Source: Cylindrotheca closterium
Taxonomy: Eukaryota; Bacillariophyta; Bacillariophyceae; Bacillariales; Bacillariaceae
Direction of reading: 5' to 3'
Length of the DNA stretch: 64,000 nt
Assembly: GCA_933822405.4 (NCBI GenBank)
Contig: CAKOGP040001992.1
Span: 62,001-126,000, forward strand
Translations under genes and position numbers: made by a program
Shown here: piece by piece, positions 10,631 through 20,470 of the stretch
How positions within the stretch are numbered: position 1 is the stretch's first letter
Layout: every line of letters starts with the position of its first letter
The notes under the pieces: model-generated
The model's database searches: none
What the model was told of the DNA's origin: nothing
The model's input: the letters and a program-made list of their open reading frames with translations, nothing else

Positions 10631-12100
10631 TGTCGGTGTTGTTTGTTTGTTTGTTTGTTTGTTAAAAGGAAAGACGACAGTGGGACTGCGTGTAATAAAT
10701 GTTGTGTCAAATGCTTGCGAATGGGAAGTTTGCTGTTGAATCTCGAAACTTCTGGAGTCAGAGAGGCAGAACGGTACCGGAGACTAAATACTCGTACGGG
10801 CATTTCGTAGAGCGACGCAATGTAGGGGCCCATTCGTATCAATTAGGCATAAATCGGTCTTGTTACGACATCTTTACGACAAGAGCACATTTAGCTTACC
10901 GGTCTTTTTGGTCGCAACCAAAAACTGGTGAGAAAGGTTCGTTTCTTTCACGAATTCGAATGTTCCATCGCCGGAAGAGGAACAATCTCGAGACACCAAA
11001 GGATGTCAAACGTATTCACTTTGTTGTACCTATGTAATCTTGTAGGTACAATATGCTAGTATTCGGAACCCTGAGGGACTGAAGGGTACCTTTTGTCATG
11101 CTTGGTGTTAGATATGGAAGGGATGACTGAAAGATGTTCCTCATCCTGCAGCACATCATGTCAAAATAGCGGATGCATCATCACCATCATCATCATGATC
11201 AAGGCTCGTTTTGGTCGAACTGGGGGAGAGCACTATTATTGATCCCACGTAGCAATCATCTTCCGAAAGAACTTTGTGAAAGCAACAATGGTCCTTCACC
11301 ATCTTTGTGGCAAAAGGAGAAACCTATCACCGCCCTCTCAAGCTTTGCAACTTTGTCATTTTATTGTTGAACGAAGCTGTTGAACTCTCCTTCACGAACT
11401 CGTGGCAGCTGTCCGTTTTTATGTTTTGCTGGCAGTCTTGAATTATATTTTTAAGAACGATATTGAAACCTCTACTACTACTGTATACGGTAGTTCCTCC
11501 TCGGTATGCTGGGTCATATGATCTGAGTTGTTGATGCAAGCATAATTCAAATTCGCGAGTTTTGTAGTTAATCATACTCGAGCTTTCACCACCAACTTTG
11601 GACAAAAGAGTGCACCTTTCCATCAACGCATTGGAGTCGTAGGCAAAACTATTCTCAACTTTTCTTTGATTTTAGAATACCCCTTTACTGCTTTCCAAGA
11701 CCCCCACCACTACCAGACGACCCGGAAAAATTGCAGTTCCGAGCGACTTTCCATTAACATGGGGAACTGACTGCGTATTCCCCTTCATACCGTTGGGGTA
11801 CTTCAATTGTTGAACACTTCGCAGGTCATTCTAGATTATCATGTATTATACAGCTTCCCAAGCGGTACCATCATCCTACCGGTACTGGTTCAGGTAGACT
11901 GAAATCAAAGATCGATTCGATCGAACTAGATAGAAAAAAATCGAACTAGTCGAACATGATCCGCGTGAGCGCGCAATAGTGCGTAGTGCGATGAGACCGA
12001 TGAGATTGATTTGCACGATCGAGCTTTTCTCACATTTCATGCATTCCATTTCATTCTGCTTGGTTCACCAATATACATATATTTTTAAAAATCAAAGAGC
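10631..12100. other. Long intergenic region without recognised genes
   Basis: About 1.5 kb separates the hypothetical minus-strand gene from Nar1. It contains a GTTT repeat (10641-10664), a CAT/CAC-rich tract near 11173-11196 and TACCGGTA at 11877-11884. Frames of up to 112 codons occur but lack domain or compositional support. AT-rich sequence at about 12070-12090 just before the Nar1 ATG may contain its core promoter. Confidence 0.4.
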
Positions 12101-14322
12101 ATGTCTTCTTCAGTGGTATTAGACAATGTAGATGACTATTTGGCGCCATCGCAAGCTTGCATCAATCCGCTTTTCCAGCCCCCTGACGCCGCCAAGGCTG
12201 ACGACGACAAGGCAACACGAACGACAATCGCCAAGGTCGTTCCTCGTCGCAGAAGACGGAGAACCCCAATATCTGATGAATCAAAATCATCATCGACTAC
12301 CACTGCCACTGGTACTGGTAATGGTACTAAAAATAAGACTGAAACCATCCAAAATGAAGAAGGGGACAAAGCTGCAACAACAAGCGAGCAGGGGAAGAAA
12401 GATTCGGTTGTCAAGGCATCGATTGCTGATTGCTTGGCTTGTTCCGGTTGCGTGACAACAGCAGAAACAGTTTTGTTGGAGCAACGTCATTCCCTCCAAT
12501 CCCTGCGTCAGAAACTGGAATTCGCTCGGGGACGATCCCGCACCATCACCATTTCTCCGCATTCCTGGGCGGATATTTGTCGCCACTGGAATCTATCATC
12601 ATCTCCCTCCGTATCAAACAGCCACTGCACAGACAATCGGAAGAATCGGATCCAAGATCCCTTTCGCCTTCAATTTACGACGCTGTTGAGCCAGGTTTTG
12701 GATGCAGATATTGTCGTAGATGGCAGTCTTCCTTTGCAGTGGACCTGGTTGGAGGAAGCACAGGAATTTGTTGAACTGTACCGTAGCCGGCAGAGGCGTC
12801 TAGCTGATTCACAACAATCAGATTTGTATGAAGAAGAAAAAAACGACTTGAACGCAAGTAAACGAAAAAGTCCTCCTTTAACATCCACTGCAGTCGATGG
12901 CACAAAGACAACCTACTATTTTCCTGAAGGGACATCGAAGACAGTAGACAACAGCAAAGATGAATATGATGAGACATCCTTACCCTTGATCAGTGGCTCG
13001 TGCCCTGCTTTGGTGTGCCTAGTGGAAAAATCAAGATCCAATCTGGTCCCTCACTTGTCACGAACTCAATCACCAATGAGTATGATGGGATCAGTTTTGA
13101 AGAGACTAGAACAAGACCAGAACCACGAGAATAAAATTATCACAAAAACTGCTACAGACACGTGGGATCACTGGGCGATCATGCCATGCCATGACAAGAA
13201 GTTGGAAGCATCACGCCAGGATTTTGTGTTTCCAAATCCCAAAAGGAGCGCCGTTGATTTAGTCATTACTACCTCCGAGTGCGTGGAGCTGATTGAGGAA
13301 TATGTGCGATCTCAAAAAAAAGACGAATCGCATTGTGCGGAGTTGACAGTGGCATCTTATCTTCAAGATTTGCCTTTAGCGAAACAAAAGGCTATTACCG
13401 AATACCACGAAGTTCCTTCCAAAGCTCCAACTGAAGCAACATACTTGACAACAACGTCAAATTCGAGTTTAGCGTTCGGAAATAATGACAACACGAACAA
13501 GATGGTTTCAAAGACACAAGGAGCCATAGCATCTGCACACTCCTCAGGAAGTCATGCTGATTTCATATTTTTGTATGCCGCACATGAACTCTTTGGGTGT
13601 GTTTTGGACACGGTATCATGGAGTTCCGCCGAAGCCGTGAATACTGGGCATGATGAACCCAGTAACGACAGTGCTGCAAGCGATAGTCGAAAGAGAGTAA
13701 TCAAGAGTGCCCGGCTAGCACGCGCACAAAGGCAGCACTACTACAAGGCTCAACTATTTCGGCAACAGGATGGTACCTATTCACAGACACCATCAGCTTC
13801 ATCTCCTGTCTTGGAGTTTTCGATTGCTCATGGAATGCAAACCATGCAAAGGGCTTTAACGGAGTTGGAAGAAAAAAGTAATAGTAGCGNNNNNNNNNNC
13901 AACAGGATGGTACCTATTCACAGACACCATCAGCTTCATCTCCTGTCTTGGAGTTTTCGATTGCTCATGGAATGCAAACCATGCAAAGGGCTTTAACGGA
14001 GTTGGAAGAAAAAAGTAATAGTAGCGCGTCGACGATGCAATACTTGGAGGCAATGGCTTGCCCTCATGGCGGATGCATCAACGGTGGGGGCGCTATTTCA
14101 ACTCGGGCCACAACTAACGGAGCCATTGTTCGGGAGACGCCAACCGAAACGCGTCAGCGAGTCCAAAAATCATTGCATTATCTGGAACTTCCTCCTCGTC
14201 CGTCGCATTCTGGTAAACCGAATGGTATCGGAAGCAGAAGGACGCGCTATCATGCTGTGCCCCAAATGCAACACACTCTAGGGGCCACTGCAGGTGTGAA
14301 GGTAGAGGATATTCAATGGTAA
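12101..14322 (+). CDS. NAR1: Nar1/CIAO3 (iron-only hydrogenase-like) cytosolic Fe-S assembly factor, broken by assembly gap
   Basis: The N-terminus has the CLACSGC 4Fe-4S motif after a basic, disordered leader. Further family landmarks appear in order: CPALVCLVEK, then an SPMSMMGS block, then MPCHDKKLEASR, then FLYAAHELFG, and finally YLEAMACPHGGCINGGG. These are the hydrogenase-like cluster ligands of Nar1. The protein acts in the cytosolic iron-sulfur assembly pathway, between the scaffold and the targeting complex. It ends in ...DIQW, close to the C-terminal [LIM]-[DES]-[WF] tail used for docking to the targeting complex. Ten Ns at 13890-13899 are flanked by an identical 127-base copy (13763-13889 and 13900-14026). 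Counting that segment once restores one frame of about 694 residues ending at 14322. The break is therefore an assembly artefact, not a pseudogene. Confidence 0.9.
13763..14026. repeat. Artefactual 127-base duplication around a 10-N gap
   Basis: Bases 13763-13889 and 13900-14026 read identically, separated only by ten Ns. This is the usual appearance of two contig ends that overlap but were scaffolded instead of merged. It lies inside the Nar1 coding sequence. Confidence 0.93.
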
Positions 14323-15000
14323 AGTCAAGAGGATTGGAAAACTTGGTCCCCCCAAGTTACATCCATTGGAAAGAAGGGACGAGTAGAAAAGTAGAGCTAG
14401 TTAATACAATTCATTACTCAATTCTTTTGGGATTTCTAGTCGACAAAGTTCAAAAGAAAGTCGTTTTTGGCAACTATTGATTTCTTCGTTGGGTGTACTC
14501 TTTTGCAACATCCGTTTCAGGATAATGGTAGGTACTTGTACACCACCAAAATCGGACAAAAGAGCCATACATACATGTCTCTCGTGTGTAGTAAAGTTTT
14601 TTTGCAGATTTCCTTGCAGAACTGGAGATGATAAACCAGTATAGGAGTACCTGGTAGTTCATGGTGCCCAGCCACGCCTACAGAAAAAAAGGCAACACAA
14701 AGGAATTGGTCGTGGCATTCGTCTTGTGTACCCATCTGCCATGACATGCAGTAACTTATGCTGTATTCAGTTAATGTAACATGCGTTTCTATCGTCATTC
14801 CTCGGCTTGGTCCTAACGAGATTGTTGGACCTGATAAAGTGAGAGAAATCGTCGATGCCTTTGACCCTTCGATTCTTGGAAACGAAAGGAAATTTAACAT
14901 AGCAACCAACAATGATATGACTGAATGCTTGCAGTTGCGTTTGGTCTAGGTATTAAAATAATAGTAATGATATCAATATTATCGTATAATTGGTCCATGC
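14323..15000. other. Intergenic region between convergent genes
   Basis: These are the 3' flanks of Nar1 (+) and coatomer zeta (-). A 131-codon minus-strand frame at 14517-14912 is hydrophobic and low in structure. I see no gene here. Confidence 0.4.
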
Positions 15001-15922
15001 CTAGATCCCCGTGCTTGAAAGCCATTGTTCTCTTGCTTGACGGAATGCCTGTCCAATGGTCATGTCCCCAGGGTTCACGCCTTGTGGAATTCCCTGCTGT
15101 TGTGGTACTCCTTGATTTTGTGAAGGCATACCTCCCATCGTTGGATCCATGGGTTCGTCATCCCGCAAAAGTACAGCAGCCGATAGCTTGGTTCCATCGG
15201 TTTCCAAAATAATACCTCCATCGCAATGTTCATCAATTAATAGGAATACCAATTCAAGGTTATCCAAAACCATTGTTCTTTCAGTTGTTCCACCCATCAA
15301 TTGGGCAAGAGCATCGTACATTCCCTCGCACAAATAAGCCAAGACGAGCTCACTCTCACTGGCAGGACCCACATGAACGACTCGCACATCTCCATTGGGT
15401 CCCGCGTTGGATCCACCGCAAAAGACCACGGCCTTGCCCATGACACTAATGACTTCCGCAGCATCCGGCCGGGCAACAATTCCGGAAATCTTTTGTTGAA
15501 TTTGCTTTTCAAACGCAGTTTTCATTTCCTCGGCCGTCTTGCCAGATTCATCGGTTTTGAGAAAGTCGCCGTAATATTTGCCAGCCAATCGTTGACCTTC
15601 ATTGTCTAGAACCAAAATGGCTTCAACCTTTGGGATAAGTGGAGCTGACTGTAATGTTGAGAAGAAGAGTCGAAGAGAAGAATTGAGATACATTAATGGA
15701 TACACTAATAATGGACATCAATGAATGATGTCTGGAAGAAAGCATTTCAAACTTTCATCAATCTTGCTGGAAACTATTCCGATGATGACTCCAAATATCG
15801 ATCTGATTTCATTGCTGGCTTCAAAATAGCCTTTCAACTTGAATTGGTCATCAATCAACGCACCATTACTATAAGTATATGTTCCTATGGTCGAGTAGAG
15901 TTACAATGAACAGTTCATCCAT
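15001..15922 (-). CDS. COPZ: Coatomer subunit zeta, with an 18-nt first coding exon
   Basis: Exon 2 (15648-15001) encodes IPKVEAILVLDNEGQRLAG, the hallmark start of zeta-COP, through LVFLLIDEHCDGGIILETD and a C-terminal QAFRQAREQWLSS helix. The frame upstream of 15648 is intron. A TTACAG acceptor precedes SAPLIPK, and an 18-base exon at 15922-15905 (MDELFI, donor GTAACT) joins in phase 0 across a 256-nt intron. The product is about 221 residues. Zeta-COP is the small subunit of the COPI coat, which returns cargo from Golgi to ER. The fold is longin-like (AP sigma-type). A Gln/Pro/Met/Gly-rich insert (around DPTMGGMPSQNQGVPQQQG) before the last helix is unusual for the family. The exon 1 assignment is inferred from splice sites. 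Confidence 0.85.
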
Positions 15923-16394
15923 CTGAGAGCATTGCCAAACGCAGATCGGCGCCGACAGGGTCACAGGGGACGGGAAGACGATATGTGGGGAGGGGGAGGG
16001 GCGAGTGTTGAGTCGTTGATCCCCTCTTTTTCCACGTCAGCCTTTTGAGCACGTAATTCGCGCGCGTTTTGCGTGAATTCTCAATATTTTCTCTCTTCCT
16101 TTTTTCATTTTTGATGCCTTTGTTGACAGATTCAATCGCCGAATCGAATCTCAAACCGGTAGCTTTTGTCCACTTTCACTCCAAAGATTCATATAATTTC
16201 TGCATTGGAAGTCCTTATTGACACTCCATTAAAGTTGAAAGCAAACGGTATCCTCGATTGACCTATAGCAAGTCAACTGACGCAGAACTTCTGTCCTGGG
16301 AAACCTCCGAACCGGAAATTCTGCTCTTGTATTCAACAGCTCTTTCATTGACACCAATTCAAAACGTCTGATTCGCACGCAGAGATTTCTTAAC
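15923..16394. promoter_or_regulatory. Divergent upstream region between coatomer zeta and patatin 1
   Basis: About 470 bases with the start of a minus-strand gene at one end and of a plus-strand gene at the other. Both promoters should lie here. No distinct element was identified beyond a G-rich patch near 15985-16005. Confidence 0.4.
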
Positions 16395-18603
16395 ATGGAT
16401 CATCATTCTTTCTCCTTCGCCTTTTTACTGGTGACAATTTTTCTTTGTTGCACGATCGAAACAACTCTGTCTTATCAGCTGATTCCTCAGAAAGCACGAA
16501 AATTGTTTCAACAAAGCAAACAACAAGTTTCGAAACGGTCCTTCCGAAACCTGGATGTGGAAGAGACCGATGCTACTGATGCCTACGATTCGACAAAGCC
16601 GTTGAACCTTGGCGTCGTCGGACTCAAGCTACAGCAAATTGCTCAAAAACGTGCCTCCATCATGGCGCTCAAAAAGCAAAAGCCTGAGGCCATTGTGGCC
16701 AATGAAATCAGTCGCTTACGACAGACAATCTTGGACGAACAAAAGGAATTGAGACGGGTTCGTATCGAAAACTATGTCCAAGAGCAAACGGAAGCCATTG
16801 CCGATCATCAAGTTCTTCAATTGATCAAAGAACGGTTTGACAGCTACTCCACACCTGGACATCGCAAGGACAATTCCACGTTGGCCCTCGCCATTGAAGG
16901 TGGAGGCATGCGAGGGTGTGTCTCGGCTGGCATGGCAGCTGCCATTGCCTCTCTCGGATTGACAGGTACGAACAAACAAAACAAAACTTGTTGTTGCTTG
17001 GTGTTTGGAATCTTACTCGTTTTTTTTTTCTCAACCAAATTTTCCAGATGCATTTGATACCGTCTATGGATCATCGGCTGGATCAGTTGTTGGTGCCTAC
17101 ATGATTAGCCGCCAGATGTGTGTCGATGTCTATGTAGACATTCTCCCGGCTGCCAAGAAAAAGTTTGTGTGCAAACGGCGTCTGATTCGATGCATTGCGG
17201 CCAATTTGGCAGATGTCATGGTCACGGAAATGAAGCGCAACAACAATTTGCCCTTGAATGTCGAACCAAAACAATCGTCCTCTACTAGCGAAGGGAGGAC
17301 ACCGGGAATGAACATTTCCTATGTCTTGGATGGCATCATGGGCCTCAGCGAAGGTGTGCGACCTTTGGACATGGAAAATTTTCAAGAGAATAACCAACGG
17401 CAACGCTTGCGCGTGGTTTCCTCGACCGTCGACGAAGACGGCAACTTGCGCTCCAAGGTGTTTGGTGCGGAAGACTTTTTCAACTCTACCATGAAGCAAA
17501 TGAAAGACAAAGGCGATCGTGAAGGTCTCTTTGCGTGTTTGCAAGCTAGCATGACTGTCCCCGGAGCCACTGGCCCTCCTGTCCGACTCCATCGTGCAAA
17601 CAATAAGGACAATGTACTGCCGTGCTTTGACGCATTTTGTTTCGAGCCGATTCCGTATCGATCGGCTGTGGAAGAAGGCGCCACCCACGTCTTGGCCTTG
17701 TGTACTCGCCCAGAGGGTTGTCAACTCAAGACAAAGCCAGGTGTGTACGAGCAGGGAGTCGCACCAATCTACTTTAAGTCGCATGGCCTACCAAAGGTAG
17801 CAGAGTATTTTGAGAAGGGAGGTCAGCAGTACATTTATGCTGAAGATATCTTGACACTCGAAGAGGGCAAAATGGCAAGGTCTTCCAAAATCTCGGTGCC
17901 ACCTCCAAAAATTTACCACGGCGTGGCGCAAACAGTCGACCATCGAAAAGAAATTGCAGAACGCAGCACAGGGTGGAAAAAGGCTCATTTGCTACCATTG
18001 AAGGTTTCGAGTAGCACTCCCGAGCTTCCGACTTTGGAACAAGACAAGGACGCGGTGCTGGAAGCAGTTCGTTCAGGATATGCTGCTGCCTTTGATATGT
18101 TGGCTCCAATTGTGGGTTTGGATTTAGACGTCCCAGGTTCTGAAGTAAGCAAATTTATCTTTCCAAGGAAATCCACAGAAGAAGAAGAAGAAGAGTCTCC
18201 AATCTCCGAGGAAGATATGGAGTTGGAGGACGAGCGACTCTTGAACACTCAGTTGCATGTACCGGGAGCAGCGATTCCAAGCTTTGTGAAAGTTTCCACT
18301 GACGCCCAAGATATGGAAGGCCCCAATGGAGCTCCTCGGCGACGAAAGCGAGAACGGCTACGCTCGATGGTTGTTCGAATCGTAAAATGGAAACGAAAAA
18401 GGAGGCAACCAATGCCAGCTGTTGCTTCGAGTGGTTTGGAACTTGCTCAACTCGACGAGTATTTATCTTCTGATTTCCCATCATCGGAAATGGCTCAGAC
18501 TTTGCTGAAAAATCTACCTGGCCTAAATGGGGAGCGTGCTGTGTTTCATCACCTCAGCAAGGGCCTTCGTAGCTCAGTCTTTGATGGAGAGGCAACGGCA
18601 TGA
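16395..18603 (+). CDS. Secreted patatin-like phospholipase, copy 1, two exons
   Basis: Exon 1 is 16395-16965 and exon 2 is 17048-18603. The 82-nt intron (GTACGA...TTTTCCAG) interrupts between GLT-D and AFDTVYGSS. The product is about 708 residues. An N-terminal hydrophobic segment (SFAFLLVTIFLCCTIETTLS) looks like a secretory signal. The patatin core has the oxyanion loop GGGMRG (about 169-174) and the nucleophile elbow GSSAG (about 197-201). The catalytic Asp should be in CFDAFCFEPIP (about 385), where the family's usual D-G-[GA] is D-A-F. It would hydrolyse acyl esters of glycero- or galactolipids. The C-terminal half (acidic run, then a basic RRRKRERLRSM stretch) is outside the core. It is paralogous to the gene at 20471-22534 across its length; that copy lacks this intron. 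Confidence 0.88.
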
Positions 18604-19013
18604 TCCAGACTTTTCAGCTGTCGCTATCAACTTGTAGTATAGATATTTTTAAAACTCGTATTGCTATTTTAAATTACAATTCTTCAATGCTTTATACTCT
18701 TCTTCTTTTGATGCTGAGTTGCAGTGGGACGAAGATCTTCGAGAGTGCTTTCTTGCAACTACATCCATTATTGCTTGTCCTCATGCATCCAGTACTCTTC
18801 ATGGGCAAGCTCTTGGATTTCGTCTCAAGCTCCAGAGAAACATGCGAAATTGCTACTGTACGTTCTTGGAGAATGCCTGCTTGGGACTCTCCTCTGTCTT
18901 GTTTTATGATCCTCTCAGCAGCCACGTCTCGATGAAGAAACCACATTCAAGTCAGTGCAAGTTGGATGAATCCACGTTATCGTCTGTTCCGTACAGTACA
19001 CGAATACGGAATA
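18604..19013. other. Intergenic region between convergent genes
   Basis: This region holds the 3' flanks of patatin 1 and the ankyrin gene. Overlapping frames of 61-111 codons on both strands look like chance. No gene is called. Confidence 0.4.
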
Positions 19014-20000
19014 CTATATTATGAGCCAAGGGCATCGATGTAGCAGCAGCCACACAATTTCCACTTGATCGTTTTCGCATGCGAGAAACAGTGGAGTCAA
19101 TTCCTTCTTTGTCACAGCTTTCACGTCAGCACCTCGGTCCAACAACAGCCCGGCTATGTTGGCGTGCCCTTCCCAGCATGTAATGTGGAGTGGTGTCCAA
19201 TGATTGTGAGTTTTGACATCCACGCCAGCACCTTGGTTGAGCAACAGTTGGACAACCTCCAGTTGACCACTTTGGCATGCAATGTGCATGGATGTCAGAT
19301 CATGGTTGTCTCTTGCGTCCAGGTTTGCACCTCGATCCAAAAGCATTTGAACTACTCTAGCGTGCCCACAATCCGCGGCTAATTGTAGCGGTGTCCATCC
19401 TGTAGATATTTTGGCTTCTATATCAAAATACTGATCCACAATCATGTGGGCAATCTCAACATGTCCGTTTGCGCATGCCATATGGAATGGAGTAAACTTC
19501 TGAAATCCTTCGGCGTTCACGTTGGCATTTTGAATAAAAAGCCAGTATACCATATCCAAATGACCACTCTCGCACGCTAGATGCAGCGGGGTGAATCCAT
19601 GTTCCGTTGCTGCTTCTAAGTGGGCACCTCGATTCAACAATACATTGGCAAGCACCAAATCACCCCTTTGGCATGCATAATGTAGTGGCGTTTTCTGATG
19701 TTTTTCGGTGGAATTGACATTGGCCCCTTGATCTAATAAGGCCCGAACAGCATCCACCCGATCATTGAGGCATGCGACATGTAGTGCTGTCAGCCCATGT
19801 ATTTGCTTGGCTTCCAAGTCGGCACCACGTTCGATCAACAGTCGAGAAATCTCCATGGAACCGTTCCAAATAGCAGCATGCAGTGGTGTGGCCAACTTGC
19901 GGTCCCTCTCATTTACGTCTTCCCATCTATCCAGCGCATCTTTCACAGCCGTCAAGCTTCTTTCATCGACAGCATCACGCACTGACATTCTACGGTACAT
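19014..20000 (-). CDS. Ankyrin-repeat protein
   Basis: The 328-codon intronless frame is almost entirely ankyrin units of 33 residues. Eight clear copies follow the pattern xxTPLHxACxxGHxxxVxxLLxxGAxxx, from about residue 38. A cut-off ninth ends at the C-terminus (ELTPLFLACENDQVEIVWLL), and a cryptic N-terminal cap (AVDERSLTAVKDAL) comes first. There is no other domain, signal or membrane segment, so it is probably a cytosolic binding protein with unknown partner. Two in-frame ATGs (20000 and 19988) are possible starts. A TACCGGTA palindrome touches the first one. The gene sits between the two patatin paralogues on the opposite strand. Confidence 0.85.
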   Translation of the reverse strand: MYRRMSVRDAVDERSLTAVKDALDRWEDVNERDRKLATPLHAAIWNGSMEISRLLIERGADLEAKQIHGLTALHVACLNDRVDAVRALLDQGANVNSTEKHQKTPLHYACQRGDLVLANVLLNRGAHLEAATEHGFTPLHLACESGHLDMVYWLFIQNANVNAEGFQKFTPFHMACANGHVEIAHMIVDQYFDIEAKISTGWTPLQLAADCGHARVVQMLLDRGANLDARDNHDLTSMHIACQSGQLEVVQLLLNQGAGVDVKTHNHWTPLHITCWEGHANIAGLLLDRGADVKAVTKKELTPLFLACENDQVEIVWLLLHRCPWLII

Positions 20001-20470
20001 ACCGGTAATATGAAATGTTGTGTTGAAATAATATTTCCCCCTTTATGCCCCCTTTACCGCCTTACTTTGGGGATCTATCCACTGACGTAGGACTCAAACG
20101 CTCGTCTATCCGTATGACGTCGATAATCAATCTGCCTCTGACTCGGATGGTAGTATTCGTACAGCGTACAGTCTCGTAGCTGTTTTTAGCGTAAAAGTTC
20201 CTCACAAATCTCACAGAATTAGCAAGAATTCTTTTTTCAAACGCATGCCTCATAAATTTATTTGTGCATTGGCAAGACAGCAAGACATCCATATTCCCTT
20301 CCGCTCATCGCAGCCTCCGATTCCAACGTAGATTCAAAGACTAAAGCTTCTCAACAGTATTTTATATCTGCCTGCAAAGCTTATCTGAAGTATAGCAACG
20401 AGATCTTTCCCATCAGTAGCTTTTTCGCCCGTTCACGCACATCAAATCCATCAACGTCACACTTGACTTG
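20001..20470. promoter_or_regulatory. Divergent upstream region between ankyrin gene and patatin 2
   Basis: About 470 bases between divergent starts. TACCGGTA lies at 20000-20007, immediately before the ankyrin start. No coding frame of substance is seen. Confidence 0.4.

Noticed and set aside
10699..11037. 112-codon plus-strand frame in the long intergenic region
   Set aside because: No recognisable motif and a composition like translated noncoding DNA; it also overlaps the upstream region of the minus-strand gene.
14517..14912. 131-codon minus-strand frame
   Set aside because: Hydrophobic, no domain, lies between convergent 3' ends, and has no supporting start context.
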